Of a stretch of DNA of 64,000 nucleotides, positions 34,836-44,143 are shown one piece after another. Numbering within the stretch: position 1 is the first letter of the stretch; every line of letters begins with the position of its first letter. The position numbers were made by a program, and so were the translations under genes. The notes below the pieces were generated by a model. That model did not search any database and was not told the DNA's origin. It saw nothing but the letters and a program-made list of their open reading frames with translations. This DNA is from CBDCWT01 sp965223305 (GTDB lineage: Bacteria > Planctomycetota > Planctomycetia > Pirellulales > Pirellulaceae): the NCBI GenBank assembly GCA_965223305.1, contig CBDCWT010000084.1:1-64000 (forward strand), in the 5' to 3' direction.

Positions 34836-36419
34836 TCACGGAGATTCGACGGTCTTGATGTCTGGGTTGTTATGATAGTCGGGTGGGATTGGTGGCGCGC
34901 GCGGCGGGACGCGGCGCGAGCCGCGATAGGGTGGCCAGACGATGCGTTGACCTTCGTAGCGCGGGAAGTCCCACGCCGGCCAGGTGGGACTCTCGGCTTG
35001 GACTTCGCGATACTTGGCTTGCAGGGTCTGGCGCATCTCGGCGAAGCGGGCTGGTTCACGTTCCCGCAGATCGTTTGTTTCACCGACGTCGTCCTGGAGG
35101 TGATAGAGTGCCATCTCGCCGAGCCGCGCTGTCTTGATCGTCTGCTGGTCGATCGGGTGGATCCCGCCGCGGTCACGCACCACAGGGGCGTTCAGCGTGG
35201 CAGCAAGCTTCCAGTCACCCACCCGTATCGCTACTTTCTGTTCGCCGCGGGCCGCGTAGAAGTGCCAATAGAGCGGTGTCGTACGCTTGATCTCCCGCCC
35301 GCTGAACAACGGCAGCAGGCTGCAGCCGTCCAAGGCGCGGTCATCCGGTGCGGGAATTCCGGCCATCTCACAGCAGGTTGGCAAAAGGTCGGTGCCAATG
35401 ATCGGTGTGTCGGATTCTGACCCCGGCGCCGTCTTGCCGGGCCAGCGGATGATCCCTGGCACACGAATACCGCCGTCGGAAACGTAGCCCTTCTTGTCGC
35501 GCAACGGACCTGCGGAGCCGCTGGGATGAAACGCAGTTTTGGCAGGTCCGTTGTCGCTGGTAAAGAAGACGAAGGTGTTGTCGCGCAGCTTTAAGTCGTC
35601 CAGCGCGCTCATCAACTTGCCAAACGCCGCGTCCATCTGCGTAATGTTGCCGTGGTGTGCAGCGTAGCTGGGGTCATCAGATGGATACAGCTTCTGGTAC
35701 TTGGGGTGAGTCGCAATTGGTTCGTGCGGTTCATGAAAGGAGACGAACAGGAAGAATGGCTGCGACTTGTCACGCACCTCGCGCAGCCAGTAGATGGCCT
35801 CCGCTGCCACTAGATCGGCCGCAAACCCTTGCAAGGGGCCTAGCGGTATGCCGTTGCGAACGAAGTTGTAAGGGTTCTTATGGTTCGGCAGGCAATTGTT
35901 CTGCGTGGCGAACCAGTGGTTGAAACCGTGATCGCTAGGCTGCGGTTGACCAGTCAGGTTGAAGCGGCCGTTAAGGTGCCACTTGCCGCTGAGTGCGGTG
36001 TCGTAACCAGCTTCCCGCAACAACGTCGCGACGGTGATCTCGCTGGACGGTACGTGCATCGGCGAGAGCATGGGGATCCAGCTGTGGATACCGACACGGG
36101 TCGGCGTACGCCCGGTCAACAGACCGGTCCGAGACGGAGAGCAATTAGGATGTGCCGCGTAGCAGCTGGTAAGCCGCAGACCTTCGCTGGCAAAGTGATC
36201 GATGTGCGGTGTATGCAGTTCGCGATTGCCGTAACAGCGCAGGTCTTCGTACCCCAGATCATCACAAAGGACGACCACGAAGTTGGGACGGTCCGCCGCT
36301 TCGACAGCCTCTACCTGTACCGGGATCATCAGTACACCTGCCAGGAGGGCCGCACGAGCTAACCTGGTGAACCACAGCAAACCAAGGCCATGTCGTTTCA
36401 CTAGGAGTGGTGTCACCAT
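34836..36419 (-). CDS. Sulfatase (formylglycine-dependent arylsulfatase family)
   Basis: About 527 residues from the ATG at 36419, which follows GGAGAAG. Upstream ATG codons at 36461 and 36506 run into a dispersed repeat. A signal/anchor helix (LARAALLAGVLMIPVQV) directs export. Core motifs are RPNFVVVLCDDLGYEDLRCYG (metal-binding Asp pair), PNCSPSRTGLLTG with the C-x-P-S-R site whose Cys is converted to formylglycine, GKWHLNG, and FTSDNGPA near 320. The family cleaves sulfate esters, commonly from sulfated polysaccharides in planctomycetes. The substrate class cannot be fixed from sequence alone. It lies 139 bp from the end of the IS1380-family element. Confidence 0.93.
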   Translation of the reverse strand: MVTPLLVKRHGLGLLWFTRLARAALLAGVLMIPVQVEAVEAADRPNFVVVLCDDLGYEDLRCYGNRELHTPHIDHFASEGLRLTSCYAAHPNCSPSRTGLLTGRTPTRVGIHSWIPMLSPMHVPSSEITVATLLREAGYDTALSGKWHLNGRFNLTGQPQPSDHGFNHWFATQNNCLPNHKNPYNFVRNGIPLGPLQGFAADLVAAEAIYWLREVRDKSQPFFLFVSFHEPHEPIATHPKYQKLYPSDDPSYAAHHGNITQMDAAFGKLMSALDDLKLRDNTFVFFTSDNGPAKTAFHPSGSAGPLRDKKGYVSDGGIRVPGIIRWPGKTAPGSESDTPIIGTDLLPTCCEMAGIPAPDDRALDGCSLLPLFSGREIKRTTPLYWHFYAARGEQKVAIRVGDWKLAATLNAPVVRDRGGIHPIDQQTIKTARLGEMALYHLQDDVGETNDLREREPARFAEMRQTLQAKYREVQAESPTWPAWDFPRYEGQRIVWPPYRGSRRVPPRAPPIPPDYHNNPDIKTVESP

Positions 36420-36462
36420 CGGGCTTCTCCAGAGATAGTGGTGCCGTGACTGTCGGCCCATC

Positions 36463-36520
36463 GTAGTAGGTACATTCCGTGTGGCAACCTTTAAGGTAGT
36501 AGGCACACTCCGTGTGCCGT
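36463..36520. repeat. Two direct copies of the GGCACACTCCGTGTGCC palindrome
   Basis: GTAGTAGGTACATTCCGTGT at 36463 is a diverged copy, and GTAGTAGGCACACTCCGTGT at 36496 is a canonical one. They sit between the sulfatase start and the stop codon of the membrane protein gene at 36526. Confidence 0.75.
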
Positions 36521-36525
36521 AACCT

Positions 36526-37320
36526 TCAAGCGCTAGCCCTACCGACCCGACCGACGCGAGGTGAGGTGTAGGAAATTCTGTGGCCGTTGGCGCGTACCAC
36601 CAGAAGACTGGCGAACATCAGGCCGCCTGCCAACAAGAAAATTGCCACAACGTCCATCAGCTCGTCGAAAATGGTAACGGAAGCGACCAACAACAGCCCG
36701 GCTCCGCTTACCGCTATCGTGCCCACTGTGAGTCGAACGGGCAGCGGCTCGCTACCCAAAGCAGCCCACAAGGTGACTATCGGCACAGGTGCGAACGCCA
36801 ACGCCAGAAACGCTTCATGCAGAAAGTGCCACCAAATAGAGGTGAACCGAGCGAAAGCGACCGCGGGCCCGATCGCAAGAACGACACCACAATAAACTGG
36901 CAGCAGAATAATCTGCCCTAGCGAGATTCGGAGGGACGAATTCGAGCTGTGAGTCGGCGCTCGAGTCAATTTCATCCAGTAGCCATTAGAAACAAGGCAC
37001 GCTACGGCAACGACGCAGAGGTGCATCGTGACAAGAGACGTGACGTAGGCAATGTCATGGGCGATCGGCATCCTGCCCAGACGTGTGAACCAGAGAACGG
37101 CCCCGATTCCAGTACCAGCTGCCGTTGCTCCCATCAGTTTTCCAATCCAGGTCGTCCCGCCAAAACCTACCCAGATCCCGATCAGACCGAGCTGGCCGAG
37201 TACCAGGCCGGTGAACAGTCTTTCGGCCAAAGAGCCAGTGCCCGTGTGTAAGCGCAGTGGGACCGCCGCGGCGGCCGCCGCCGCATGAAGCAGTACGAGT
37301 AATACGTTCGATGGAGTCAC
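36526..37320 (-). CDS. Polytopic membrane protein of unknown function
   Basis: 264 residues with about seven hydrophobic segments, for example VLLVLLHAAAAAAAVPL at the start, GLVLGQLGLIGIWVGFGG, VTMHLCVVAVACLVS, GQIILLPVYCGVVLAIGPAV and VVAIFLLAGGLMFASLLVV. No catalytic or transport signature is recognised. The ATG at 37320 is preceded by no strong ribosome-binding site. It lies upstream of the sulfatase on the same strand, separated by two palindromes, so co-transcription is possible but unproven. The composition and lack of repeats support a real gene. Confidence 0.65.
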   Translation of the reverse strand: MTPSNVLLVLLHAAAAAAAVPLRLHTGTGSLAERLFTGLVLGQLGLIGIWVGFGGTTWIGKLMGATAAGTGIGAVLWFTRLGRMPIAHDIAYVTSLVTMHLCVVAVACLVSNGYWMKLTRAPTHSSNSSLRISLGQIILLPVYCGVVLAIGPAVAFARFTSIWWHFLHEAFLALAFAPVPIVTLWAALGSEPLPVRLTVGTIAVSGAGLLLVASVTIFDELMDVVAIFLLAGGLMFASLLVVRANGHRISYTSPRVGRVGRASA

Positions 37321-37369
37321 TGGTCCTTAGGTATTTACGAGTGCCCTGCGCGGTTAACGATCGCTTGTA

Positions 37370-37410
37370 GCCGAATTCTCCAGAATTTGGACGAATCGGC
37401 AGTCCACCAA
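37370..37410. repeat. Partial GTAGCCGAATTCTCCAGA palindrome
   Basis: GTAGCCGAATTCTCCAGAAT at about 37370 is followed by CAGTCCACCAA, after which the right arm is missing. This is a broken copy of the element at 26261. The stretch 37321-37766 has no supported gene. Confidence 0.6.
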
Positions 37411-37766
37411 CACGTCATGATGCTGACTGGTCACAGAGCATGAGCGCCGCCGCAGGAACGCCGAGAACGATACGAGCACGCATGACTCGGTTCTCCAGGG
37501 TGTGACTCTTCAAGATGGAATTGCAGACGCCAAACCATCCTTGGCGATGCCGAGGAAAGAGTCAAGTGAGATCGGCGGCCTGCATTCGATGGGGCGCGAA
37601 GGCATGCTGCCTGTTTGCCCGAGGATCGCCGCCACGTGTCGTTGGCTGCTGGCTCGGCAGGAGCGTCGCCGCCTCGCCCTCCCTGTGTCGCCGAATCGGC
37701 TACAATCTGCGGCGCTCACCGCATGTATTTGCTGTACGTGTACTGTCCGACGGAATACCTCCGCGA

Positions 37767-38528
37767 ATGTCCTCGCTAACGTTCCTGTTCGTTCTCCTTG
37801 CGATTGCCTCCTGCGCCGCGGGGGTCGATCACGCAGGATCACTGCTGAACGGTTTCGTGTTCAACGGAGTTGCGTCTGGCGTGTTCGCGCTACTTGGCAT
37901 TGTCGTAGGAATGGCCAGCGAGAATCTCGAGAAGAGGTTAGGTGTCGCGGCTGCAGGCGTATTCGGTCTATTCGGTGTGTTTCTGCTGCGTCCCCAATTC
38001 AACGAAGCGGAACTACTGCTTTCAAGCTCTCGACTGATTGTTCTCAGTGTATTCTCCGTTTGGGTCCGTCATCGCCGACGCTTGGTTTTCACCAATCACC
38101 TCCGGTCTGCGGGCTCTGAATGGGGAAAACTGACTCTGAGCCACCTATTCGCGTTCACAGCAGCGATCGCCGCGTTTCTCGCGTTCTCGCGTTTTCTCAA
38201 AGATGACCACGAACTCCGCGGCGCCATGTTCTTGGTCACGATGACGATAATCGTGGGAGTCTTTGCTGCGCTAGTTCCGTTCATCGCAGCGTTAGCAGCG
38301 ATCGGGGCGCAAAACCTATGGTCTGGAACGCTGTTTTCATTGGCTATCTTGATGCTCGCTATGTGCATGGGTGTCTTTGTTTACTCGCAAACTGACAGTT
38401 TGAACACGAGCCTTCAATTCTCGCTCAACTCGATTCTGGAGGCGTTGACTGTCACCGGGGCGCTTCTTGTTTTCCGCTGTCGTGGTTATCATTTGGCGTC
38501 GCTCCGGACTAACTCCTCCGAGGCGTGA
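37767..38528 (+). CDS. Polytopic membrane protein of unknown function
   Basis: 253 residues from the ATG at 37767 (MSSLTFLFVLLAIASCAA). The 84 in-frame codons upstream have low-complexity, Arg/Cys-rich translation unlike a protein and are excluded. There are about seven hydrophobic segments (GVFALLGIVVGMAS, LFAFTAAIAAFLAFSRF, GAMFLVTMTIIVGVFAALVP, LFSLAILMLAMCMGVFV). A basic loop (VRHRRRLVF) lies in the middle. No family is recognised. The secreted esterase gene follows after 177 bp on the same strand. Confidence 0.6.
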   Translation: MSSLTFLFVLLAIASCAAGVDHAGSLLNGFVFNGVASGVFALLGIVVGMASENLEKRLGVAAAGVFGLFGVFLLRPQFNEAELLLSSSRLIVLSVFSVWVRHRRRLVFTNHLRSAGSEWGKLTLSHLFAFTAAIAAFLAFSRFLKDDHELRGAMFLVTMTIIVGVFAALVPFIAALAAIGAQNLWSGTLFSLAILMLAMCMGVFVYSQTDSLNTSLQFSLNSILEALTVTGALLVFRCRGYHLASLRTNSSEA

Positions 38529-38705
38529 GAAGGTCACACGAGCGCGGAAGTTTGGTCTGGCGCAGAAACGACTTCTCGCCTTGTGCCAAAGCACCACCAT
38601 CGATCGGGCCAGTAGTCAAACTGATAGCATGGTCGCCAAGACACCTTGTCCTAGACAATAGTCGTCAGACTCGGCGACGTTCATCCTCCACTCGCGAGAA
38701 ACGTC

Positions 38706-39617
38706 ATGAAGCTCTCTTTCGGTCATTTGGTGTTGGTATTGATTTCACTTGTGGCGCGCACGTCCGAGGCACAAGAGCAGGCGGAGGAACTTGCTCCGAC
38801 GCATGCCAACGTCGCCTACGGTTCGCACGAAGCAAATGTGCTGGACATTTGGATCGCTGAGGGTGAAGGGCCCCGGCCGTTGTTGGTTTATATCCACGGC
38901 GGCGGTTGGATCGGCGGCACCAAGAAACGCAGTCTCAGGCAAGTTCGTCCCTTCCTGGACAAAGGTGTCTCTTACGCTGCAGTCGAGTATCGGCTGACGG
39001 GTGTCGCGCCGCTGCCGGCACCGGTGCATGACGCGGCGCGGGCCATTCAGTTCATTCGCACTAAAGCAAGAGAGTGGAACATCAGGTCTGATCGCATCGC
39101 GCTGACCGGTGGTAGCGCGGGAGCGTGCACGTCGATGTGGATTCTCTGCCACGACGACATGGCTGACCCCACATCGGACGATCCGGTGCTGCGCGAGTCC
39201 ACTCGGGTCGCAGCGGCGGCCGTGGCAGGCGGGCAAACGTCGATCGATCCGAAAGTGATCGAACCATGGCTGGGACCGAACGTGCTCAAGCACAACATGA
39301 TCAACATGGCCGTGGGAGAACCCACGATTGCCGGGGCGCTGAAGAATTACGACCAACATCGCGAACTGTACGTGGAGTTCTCTCCATACAACCATGTCAG
39401 CAGAGACGACCCTCCGCTGCTGATGACCTATGGCAACAACATGAAGCTGCCGTCGGAAAACGCGGGCCACGGCATCCATCACCCGGTCTACGGCGTTAAG
39501 ATGAAGGAAAAAGCCGACCGTGTGGGGCAAGAGTGCCACTTGTTGATCAAGGACCAGTCGAAGTCCGCAAAATACAAGGGCCCAAACGACTTCCTGTTGG
39601 ACAAGTTGCTCAACTAA
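38706..39617 (+). CDS. Secreted alpha/beta-hydrolase (esterase/lipase family), paralogue of 56937-57881
   Basis: 303 residues with a signal peptide (LVLVLISLVARTSEAQ). The oxyanion-hole motif IHGGGWIGG lies at about 64-72. The nucleophile elbow GGSAGA (about 133-138) has the serine in GxSxG. PLLMTYGNN and GHGIHHPVYG near the end may hold the acid and His. The BD-FAE/hormone-sensitive-lipase-like group hydrolyses acetyl, feruloyl or similar esters on sugars. The segments AEELAPTHANVAYGSHEANV and FHDDMADATS-type match the second esterase at 56.9 kb, so the two are paralogues. It stands alone between a membrane protein gene and a repeat array. Confidence 0.88.
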   Translation: MKLSFGHLVLVLISLVARTSEAQEQAEELAPTHANVAYGSHEANVLDIWIAEGEGPRPLLVYIHGGGWIGGTKKRSLRQVRPFLDKGVSYAAVEYRLTGVAPLPAPVHDAARAIQFIRTKAREWNIRSDRIALTGGSAGACTSMWILCHDDMADPTSDDPVLRESTRVAAAAVAGGQTSIDPKVIEPWLGPNVLKHNMINMAVGEPTIAGALKNYDQHRELYVEFSPYNHVSRDDPPLLMTYGNNMKLPSENAGHGIHHPVYGVKMKEKADRVGQECHLLIKDQSKSAKYKGPNDFLLDKLLN

Positions 39618-39662
39618 CCTACGCCGTCAACTCGTAAGTTGATCGCGCGCCGTCGGTCTCGG

Positions 39663-40110
39663 AGGTCGTGCAGCTTTTGCGTTTCACGCAGTCCGCCAAA
39701 CTCTGGCGAGTTCGGCTACGGCGAGTTCGGCTACGCTCCAAATCAGCCGCTGGGCGTTAGCCGGCGTTAGCCCATGGTTCCCCGCTGCGCGTGCGTGGGT
39801 TCGTTCGGGAGGGCGAGGCTCCCGCCGAGCCGCAGGCGCGGAAAAAACGGCTCCGCAGGAGCGTCGCCCTCCCGCCTCGAAGGTCGTGCAGTTTTTGCGC
39901 TTCACGCAGTCCGCCAAACTCTGGCGAGTTCGGCTACGGCGAGTTCGGCTACGGCGAGTTCGGCTACGCTCCAAATCAGCCGCTGGGCGTTAGCCCATGG
40001 TTCCCCGCTGCGCGTGCGTGAGTTCGTTCGGGAGGGCGAGGCTCCCGCCGAGCCGCTGGCGCGGAAAAAAACGGCTCCGCAGGAGCGTCGCCCTCCCGCC
40101 TCGGAGGTCG
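39663..40110. repeat. Tandem composite repeat, two units (218 and 224 bp) plus a partial third
   Basis: AGGTCGTGCAG starts units at 39663, 39881 and 40105. Each full unit contains the palindrome arm CTCTGGCGAGTTCGGCTAC, the GGGCGTTAGCCC module and the GGGAGGGCGAGGCTCC module. A 15-bp sub-repeat (GGCGAGTTCGGCTAC) occurs twice in the first unit and three times in the second. Confidence 0.85.
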
Positions 40111-40184
40111 TGCAGCTTTTGCGCCGTCGTTGACTTCACCCTCCCGCTTGGACGTCGTGCAGCTTTTAAGTTAGTGCGTGATTT

Positions 40185-40375
40185 CCTGTTTCGTCACTCT
40201 CCCCTTGGGGAGAGTCGGCCCGAAGGGCCGGAGAGGGGGAGCGCGAGGGGCGATCACTCCCAGGCAGCCCTCCCCGGACGCTATCGCGTCCGACCCTCCC
40301 GCGCGCGGGAGGGTGAGGTGGATGCTCGTCTTTCCGCACGCTCCCCGAGGGGAGAGTGAGGAAAGACGTTCTTCG
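40185..40375. repeat. Long palindromic intergenic element (CTCTCCCC type)
   Basis: CTCTCCCCTTGGGGAGAG at about 40198 and CTCCCCGAGGGGAGAG at about 40341 frame a GC-rich interior with CCCTCCCGCGCGCGGGAGGG at its centre. No reading frame is credible here. Confidence 0.7.
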
Positions 40376-40431
40376 TGAAATGAACTCATGACCGAGATGT
40401 GGCCAGACCTAGGGCCTCGTCCCTCCCGGCC

Positions 40432-42720
40432 TCAAGCTCCGGCGAAGTCAACAAAAAGCGGAGTGCTCCAGGCCATCTCCTGGTCAGCTTGCCGAACACG
40501 GACCCAGTATGGGTTGACCCCAGCTTCGACACCCGCATCGGTGAACTCGAAGCAAACCGTTTCCGGGCCGGGTCTGTTGTCGAGTGAGACGATCAGTCTT
40601 CGATCCAGGACACCCAGCGGTAAATCAAGAGGGCTACGCCGCAGATCGCGTAGGCTTACGCTCAACGAGACTCGGTCCGCCGGAGCAAATGAGATCCGCC
40701 GAGGAGGCCCCGCTTCGCCGTGGCCGCCGTACATGGGTCCGGTGATGGTCTGGCTGGCAACGCCTATTCGTAACTGGGCGTCATCGCCACCGTTCAAACC
40801 CAGCACAATTCCCATCGGATAGCCGCAGCCCCATGCGTGCCACTTTACACGACTCTCTTTCTGAAGCTCGTCGTCGAGAACGCTGAAGAAAGATCGCGGG
40901 CTGTCAAAACGTAGGGAATCGACCGAGTGGATCGAAGCGCCCTCGACGGTGGCCGTGCCGTCCCAGACGATTCCCGAGTAGCTGCTCATGCGGCTGGCTC
41001 CGTTCCATAGAATTCGCACACGGTCCTCCACCGGTTGGTGATCAAACGGAAATGCATAGATGGGTTCGAGCCCACGATAGACCTCGACCGATTCCAGCGG
41101 CGCTGTACCGACCACGTTCACCCGCAGACAAGGCGGAGCCGAGGTCGTATATCTGGAGCCGAACAGATGTCCGCCGGCTTCGACGTTCAAGACAATGCGA
41201 GCTCCAGTCGTGGCATAGACTCGGCGAGCCCGCAGCGCCTCGAAGAACCCATCCAACGTGACACTGCGCGTGTAAATACCGGTGAGGCCAGACTTGGCGT
41301 ATCGTCGTAGCTGATGGCCAGGGTGGTCGGCGCCAGCACGGCCTGTATAGCAGTCGCTGCCACCGAGAAACCCCATCTGATAACCTCGCTCGATGATCTC
41401 GCGAATTGCCCATTCAAACGAACCGTGACTCGATGTGACCTCCATGGCGGGTTCGAGTGTCGGATCGTGCCATGTCAGATTCGAGTGCTCGCCGCCGACA
41501 TGGGGCGTGATGATCGTGTCGGTGTTGCGATAGGCGTGGTAGACATCCCGGATGTGCGGCAGCTCCGTTGCGGTCTCGACAGATCGCGGAGCCTCCGCCG
41601 GTGGATTCCGGCGTACCGGCTGATCGTGTCGGCGAAAGTAGACATTGTGGTGGCCACCAGTAGGCGTTTGCCCGGACCATTCGAAACCCGGAATGGGAAT
41701 GAAATGACCGGGTTCGTGGAACTCCCGTTCCTCGCGCTGTTGGACAGTCCAGTCGTCCTTGGAGATGACATCGGCGTTCCGCTGATAACCAACGAATTGA
41801 ATCCCAGAGACGTCACGTGCGTATCGAAAAAAGTCTGCGATCTTCGCGCTGGAAGCGACCTGACCGCCGTGCGGATCAGCCCAGTGCAACTGTAACTCAG
41901 GTGCAGATTCCTCGGCAACGATCGGATTGCTGCGGCCGGCAAGATTTGTATCTCGCGCTCTTGCGTGCACCTCGAGGACGCCCGCCGTCTCGGCTTGTAA
42001 GCCTCCTAAACACATGACTCCGCGCAGCATCGGTGGCGCGTCGGCGTACTTTTCGAAACGAACGTTGGAGACCGGAAGTGTGATTCCCGCGCTGCTCAAT
42101 TCGACCACATCAAAGAAAGTACTCGAAGGGTTCCCCCAGCGATCCTCGGCTTTGACAATCAACTGAAACGGTTCGCCAACAACGACCGAGGACGGCGCGA
42201 TGAGTACGAGGCGCTCGGCCTGGCCTCCCACAATCGTCAGGTAAGGCGACTCGGAGAGGATTACAGATCGGCCCTCACCATCGACGTCGACTTCAACCAG
42301 GAAGTGATGCCGTCCTTCCAAGAACGTCTGAGCTCGACTCCCCGGTCCACCACCGCACTTCTCTCCCAGCGTCAAGGTGATCCGCTCTCCGGATTTCAGG
42401 GCCCGACCGTGAACATGTAGTGTGAGCGACTTGGGGCCGTCGAGTTGGATGCAGCAGCTTACACCTTCAGGAGCGGTGACCGTCGCATAATCAGCAGCAC
42501 TTGGGTCGCAGAACTGCGGGATTCCCCAATCCGTATCGGAGTCGGTGCGAATTCGAACTCGCCCGCCGAGAGCAACACCGCGCGCTCCCGCTTCATAGGT
42601 CAGCTGCCATGTACCATGGCAGCCGGCAACGACTTCGTCCGATGGATCGATCGAGCACGAACCAAAACCGTCGGCGATTTCGACGGTCTGAGTCACCTCA
42701 CTGTGTACGGGAAAGGCCAT
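40432..42720 (-). CDS. DUF3604 (PHP-superfamily-like) protein
   Basis: About 762 residues from the ATG at 42720. An ATG 45 bp upstream is a weaker alternative. The first 290 residues look like beta-sandwich domains (SVVVGEPFQLIVKAEDRWGNP is Ig-like). From about 290, DUF3604 signatures follow: LQLHWADPHGGQ in place of the PHP metal motif HxH, FIPIPGFEWSGQTPTGGHHNVYF, TIITPHVGGEHSNLTWHDP, and MGFLGGSDCYTGRAG. The latter end resembles the metal-binding region near the C-terminus of PHP phosphoesterases. A metal-dependent hydrolase is likely, substrate unknown. No signal peptide is evident, which is unusual beside secreted neighbours. Confidence 0.85.
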   Translation of the reverse strand: MAFPVHSEVTQTVEIADGFGSCSIDPSDEVVAGCHGTWQLTYEAGARGVALGGRVRIRTDSDTDWGIPQFCDPSAADYATVTAPEGVSCCIQLDGPKSLTLHVHGRALKSGERITLTLGEKCGGGPGSRAQTFLEGRHHFLVEVDVDGEGRSVILSESPYLTIVGGQAERLVLIAPSSVVVGEPFQLIVKAEDRWGNPSSTFFDVVELSSAGITLPVSNVRFEKYADAPPMLRGVMCLGGLQAETAGVLEVHARARDTNLAGRSNPIVAEESAPELQLHWADPHGGQVASSAKIADFFRYARDVSGIQFVGYQRNADVISKDDWTVQQREEREFHEPGHFIPIPGFEWSGQTPTGGHHNVYFRRHDQPVRRNPPAEAPRSVETATELPHIRDVYHAYRNTDTIITPHVGGEHSNLTWHDPTLEPAMEVTSSHGSFEWAIREIIERGYQMGFLGGSDCYTGRAGADHPGHQLRRYAKSGLTGIYTRSVTLDGFFEALRARRVYATTGARIVLNVEAGGHLFGSRYTTSAPPCLRVNVVGTAPLESVEVYRGLEPIYAFPFDHQPVEDRVRILWNGASRMSSYSGIVWDGTATVEGASIHSVDSLRFDSPRSFFSVLDDELQKESRVKWHAWGCGYPMGIVLGLNGGDDAQLRIGVASQTITGPMYGGHGEAGPPRRISFAPADRVSLSVSLRDLRRSPLDLPLGVLDRRLIVSLDNRPGPETVCFEFTDAGVEAGVNPYWVRVRQADQEMAWSTPLFVDFAGA

Positions 42721-42943
42721 CTGTGGTCTCGCCAGCCTGGGTGAAGGAGTCGGCTTACAGCGCATGCAGACGGCTCATCGTACCAGATCCGTTTCGCTCG
42801 GGTCTCACTTGAAACACGCCATGTGATGAGCTGCCGAGCTCGGCAACAGAAACCGGCGCCCGCGACGAGTGTCTTACGTGCGTAGTGTGTGCCACGAAAA
42901 ATATGACGGTCATTTTTTGACATGCTCGCAGTGTGTCACGAGA

Positions 42944-43072
42944 ATGAAAGACACAGTGCGAGTCCCGTTGATCTTGATCGTCGTCTGTTGGGCGGTCTTG
43001 ACGTTTTGTACGGACGGTTGCACCCGTGCTCTGCTTCGGTCGCACACTCGCAAACAAGAATACCTTGGCTAG
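42944..43072 (+). CDS. Possible 42-residue lipoprotein-like peptide
   Basis: MKDTVRVPLILIVVCWAVL followed by TFCTDGC forms a hydrophobic leader with a possible lipobox, and a short basic tail follows. There is no strong ribosome-binding site and no homology is recognised. It precedes two small membrane-protein genes on the same strand. Low confidence. Confidence 0.28.
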   Translation: MKDTVRVPLILIVVCWAVLTFCTDGCTRALLRSHTRKQEYLG

Positions 43073-43160
43073 AAGCGACCGGCCGGCGTACGTGGTTGTC
43101 GAACCGGCCGGTATGACAAGTGAGTCCGGGATCCTGGACCATTGTTCGGAGGGAGGAGGA

Positions 43161-43418
43161 ATGGTCGATATTAGGAATCCACGAGTGATTTGGATTAAGG
43201 GCTTTCTCTTCCTAGTGGTCGGAATGCTCGCGTCCGTACTCCTCGTATTGGAGTCACCTAGTGTGAGGGTGGTGTTGCTGCTTTCGCTTTGTGTATGGGC
43301 GTTTTGTCGGTTCTACTACTTTGCGTTCTATGTGATTCAGCACTACGTTGACTCAGGGTATCGTTTTGCCGGCCTGACTTCGTTTCTGCACTACGCACTC
43401 TGGACACGTCGGCGCTGA
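43161..43418 (+). CDS. Small membrane protein with two transmembrane helices
   Basis: 85 residues from ATG 43161, which is preceded by a very strong ribosome-binding site (GGAGGGAGGAGGA). This decides the start over the upstream in-frame ATG at 43026. Two hydrophobic helices (GFLFLVVGMLASVLLVLE, VVLLLSLCVWAFCRFYYF) leave a short conserved-looking tail (YVIQHYVDSGYRFAGL). Function unknown. It is 67 bp upstream of a zinc-ribbon membrane protein gene and probably in the same transcript. Planctomycete genomes contain many such small membrane proteins. Confidence 0.72.
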   Translation: MVDIRNPRVIWIKGFLFLVVGMLASVLLVLESPSVRVVLLLSLCVWAFCRFYYFAFYVIQHYVDSGYRFAGLTSFLHYALWTRRR

Positions 43419-43485
43419 CATGCAACGAGATCTCCGGCACGTTTGGAACACGGAGTCCTGAATCAAAGAGGCGGTACGTAGCTCA

Positions 43486-44118
43486 ATGAATTCGACGATC
43501 GAGATCAAATGTCAGTGTGGCAAACGCCTGAGGGCCAAGGCGGATCACGTCGGCAAGCGAGTCAGATGTCCGGCGTGCGGGGCTGTAGCGACAGTCTCCG
43601 CACCAGGACCACCGACAGCCGACGAACCGGGTATATCCGTCACCTGTCAGTGCGGCCGACGATTCACGGCGAAACCAGGTCTCGCCGGCAGGCAAGTGCG
43701 CTGTCCGGAATGCAAGCACCCAATTCAAGTTCCAGATCATTCGACCGCATCATCGCCTTCGAAAAGCGCCCCATCGGCGCCAGAGGCAGCGTACGATGAT
43801 CTGTGGGACGACCTCCCCGAGCCAGCGTCAACTGACCCCGGCGTGCCGACCGACAGCGCCATGGCGGCAGTACGCAAGACGGCTTCCGACGAGCTGATGG
43901 CTAACGCCCGTGCAGAGCAGGTCGAAAGGAAGAAAGATCTTGACTCATGGGCCACGAAGCAAGTCATCTCCGGGATCGGCATGATGTTGGGGGCTGTTGT
44001 GTGGTTTGGCCTTGGCCTATTCGCAGGCAGAATCTTCTTTTATCCGCCGGTATTGTTTGTTTTTGGGGCTATCGCCCTGTACAACGGCCTGGGGCAGAAG
44101 CTGCATCGAGACAACTAG
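43486..44118 (+). CDS. Double zinc-ribbon membrane protein
   Basis: 210 residues. There are two zinc-binding modules, with cysteine pairs in IEIKCQCGKRL/VRCPACGA (9-33) and ISVTCQCGRRF/VRCPECKHP (50-79). A Ser/Pro/Ala-rich acidic linker (about 85-120) and a charged helix (SDELMANARAEQVERKKDLD) follow. The C-terminus has two membrane helices (GMMLGAVVWFGLGLFAGR, FYPPVLFVFGAIALYNGL). The zinc ribbons are presumably cytoplasmic. The arrangement of zinc ribbons, linker and membrane helices is common in planctomycetes. Function unknown. It is convergent with the sulfatase at 44144. Confidence 0.78.
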   Translation: MNSTIEIKCQCGKRLRAKADHVGKRVRCPACGAVATVSAPGPPTADEPGISVTCQCGRRFTAKPGLAGRQVRCPECKHPIQVPDHSTASSPSKSAPSAPEAAYDDLWDDLPEPASTDPGVPTDSAMAAVRKTASDELMANARAEQVERKKDLDSWATKQVISGIGMMLGAVVWFGLGLFAGRIFFYPPVLFVFGAIALYNGLGQKLHRDN

Positions 44119-44143
44119 CAACTTGTTGTTGGACGGCTCCTAC

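Noticed and set aside
37515..37766. Longer N-terminus of the membrane protein at 37767
   Set aside because: The 84 codons are Cys/Arg/Trp-rich and unlike a leader. ATG 37767 begins a typical membrane protein.
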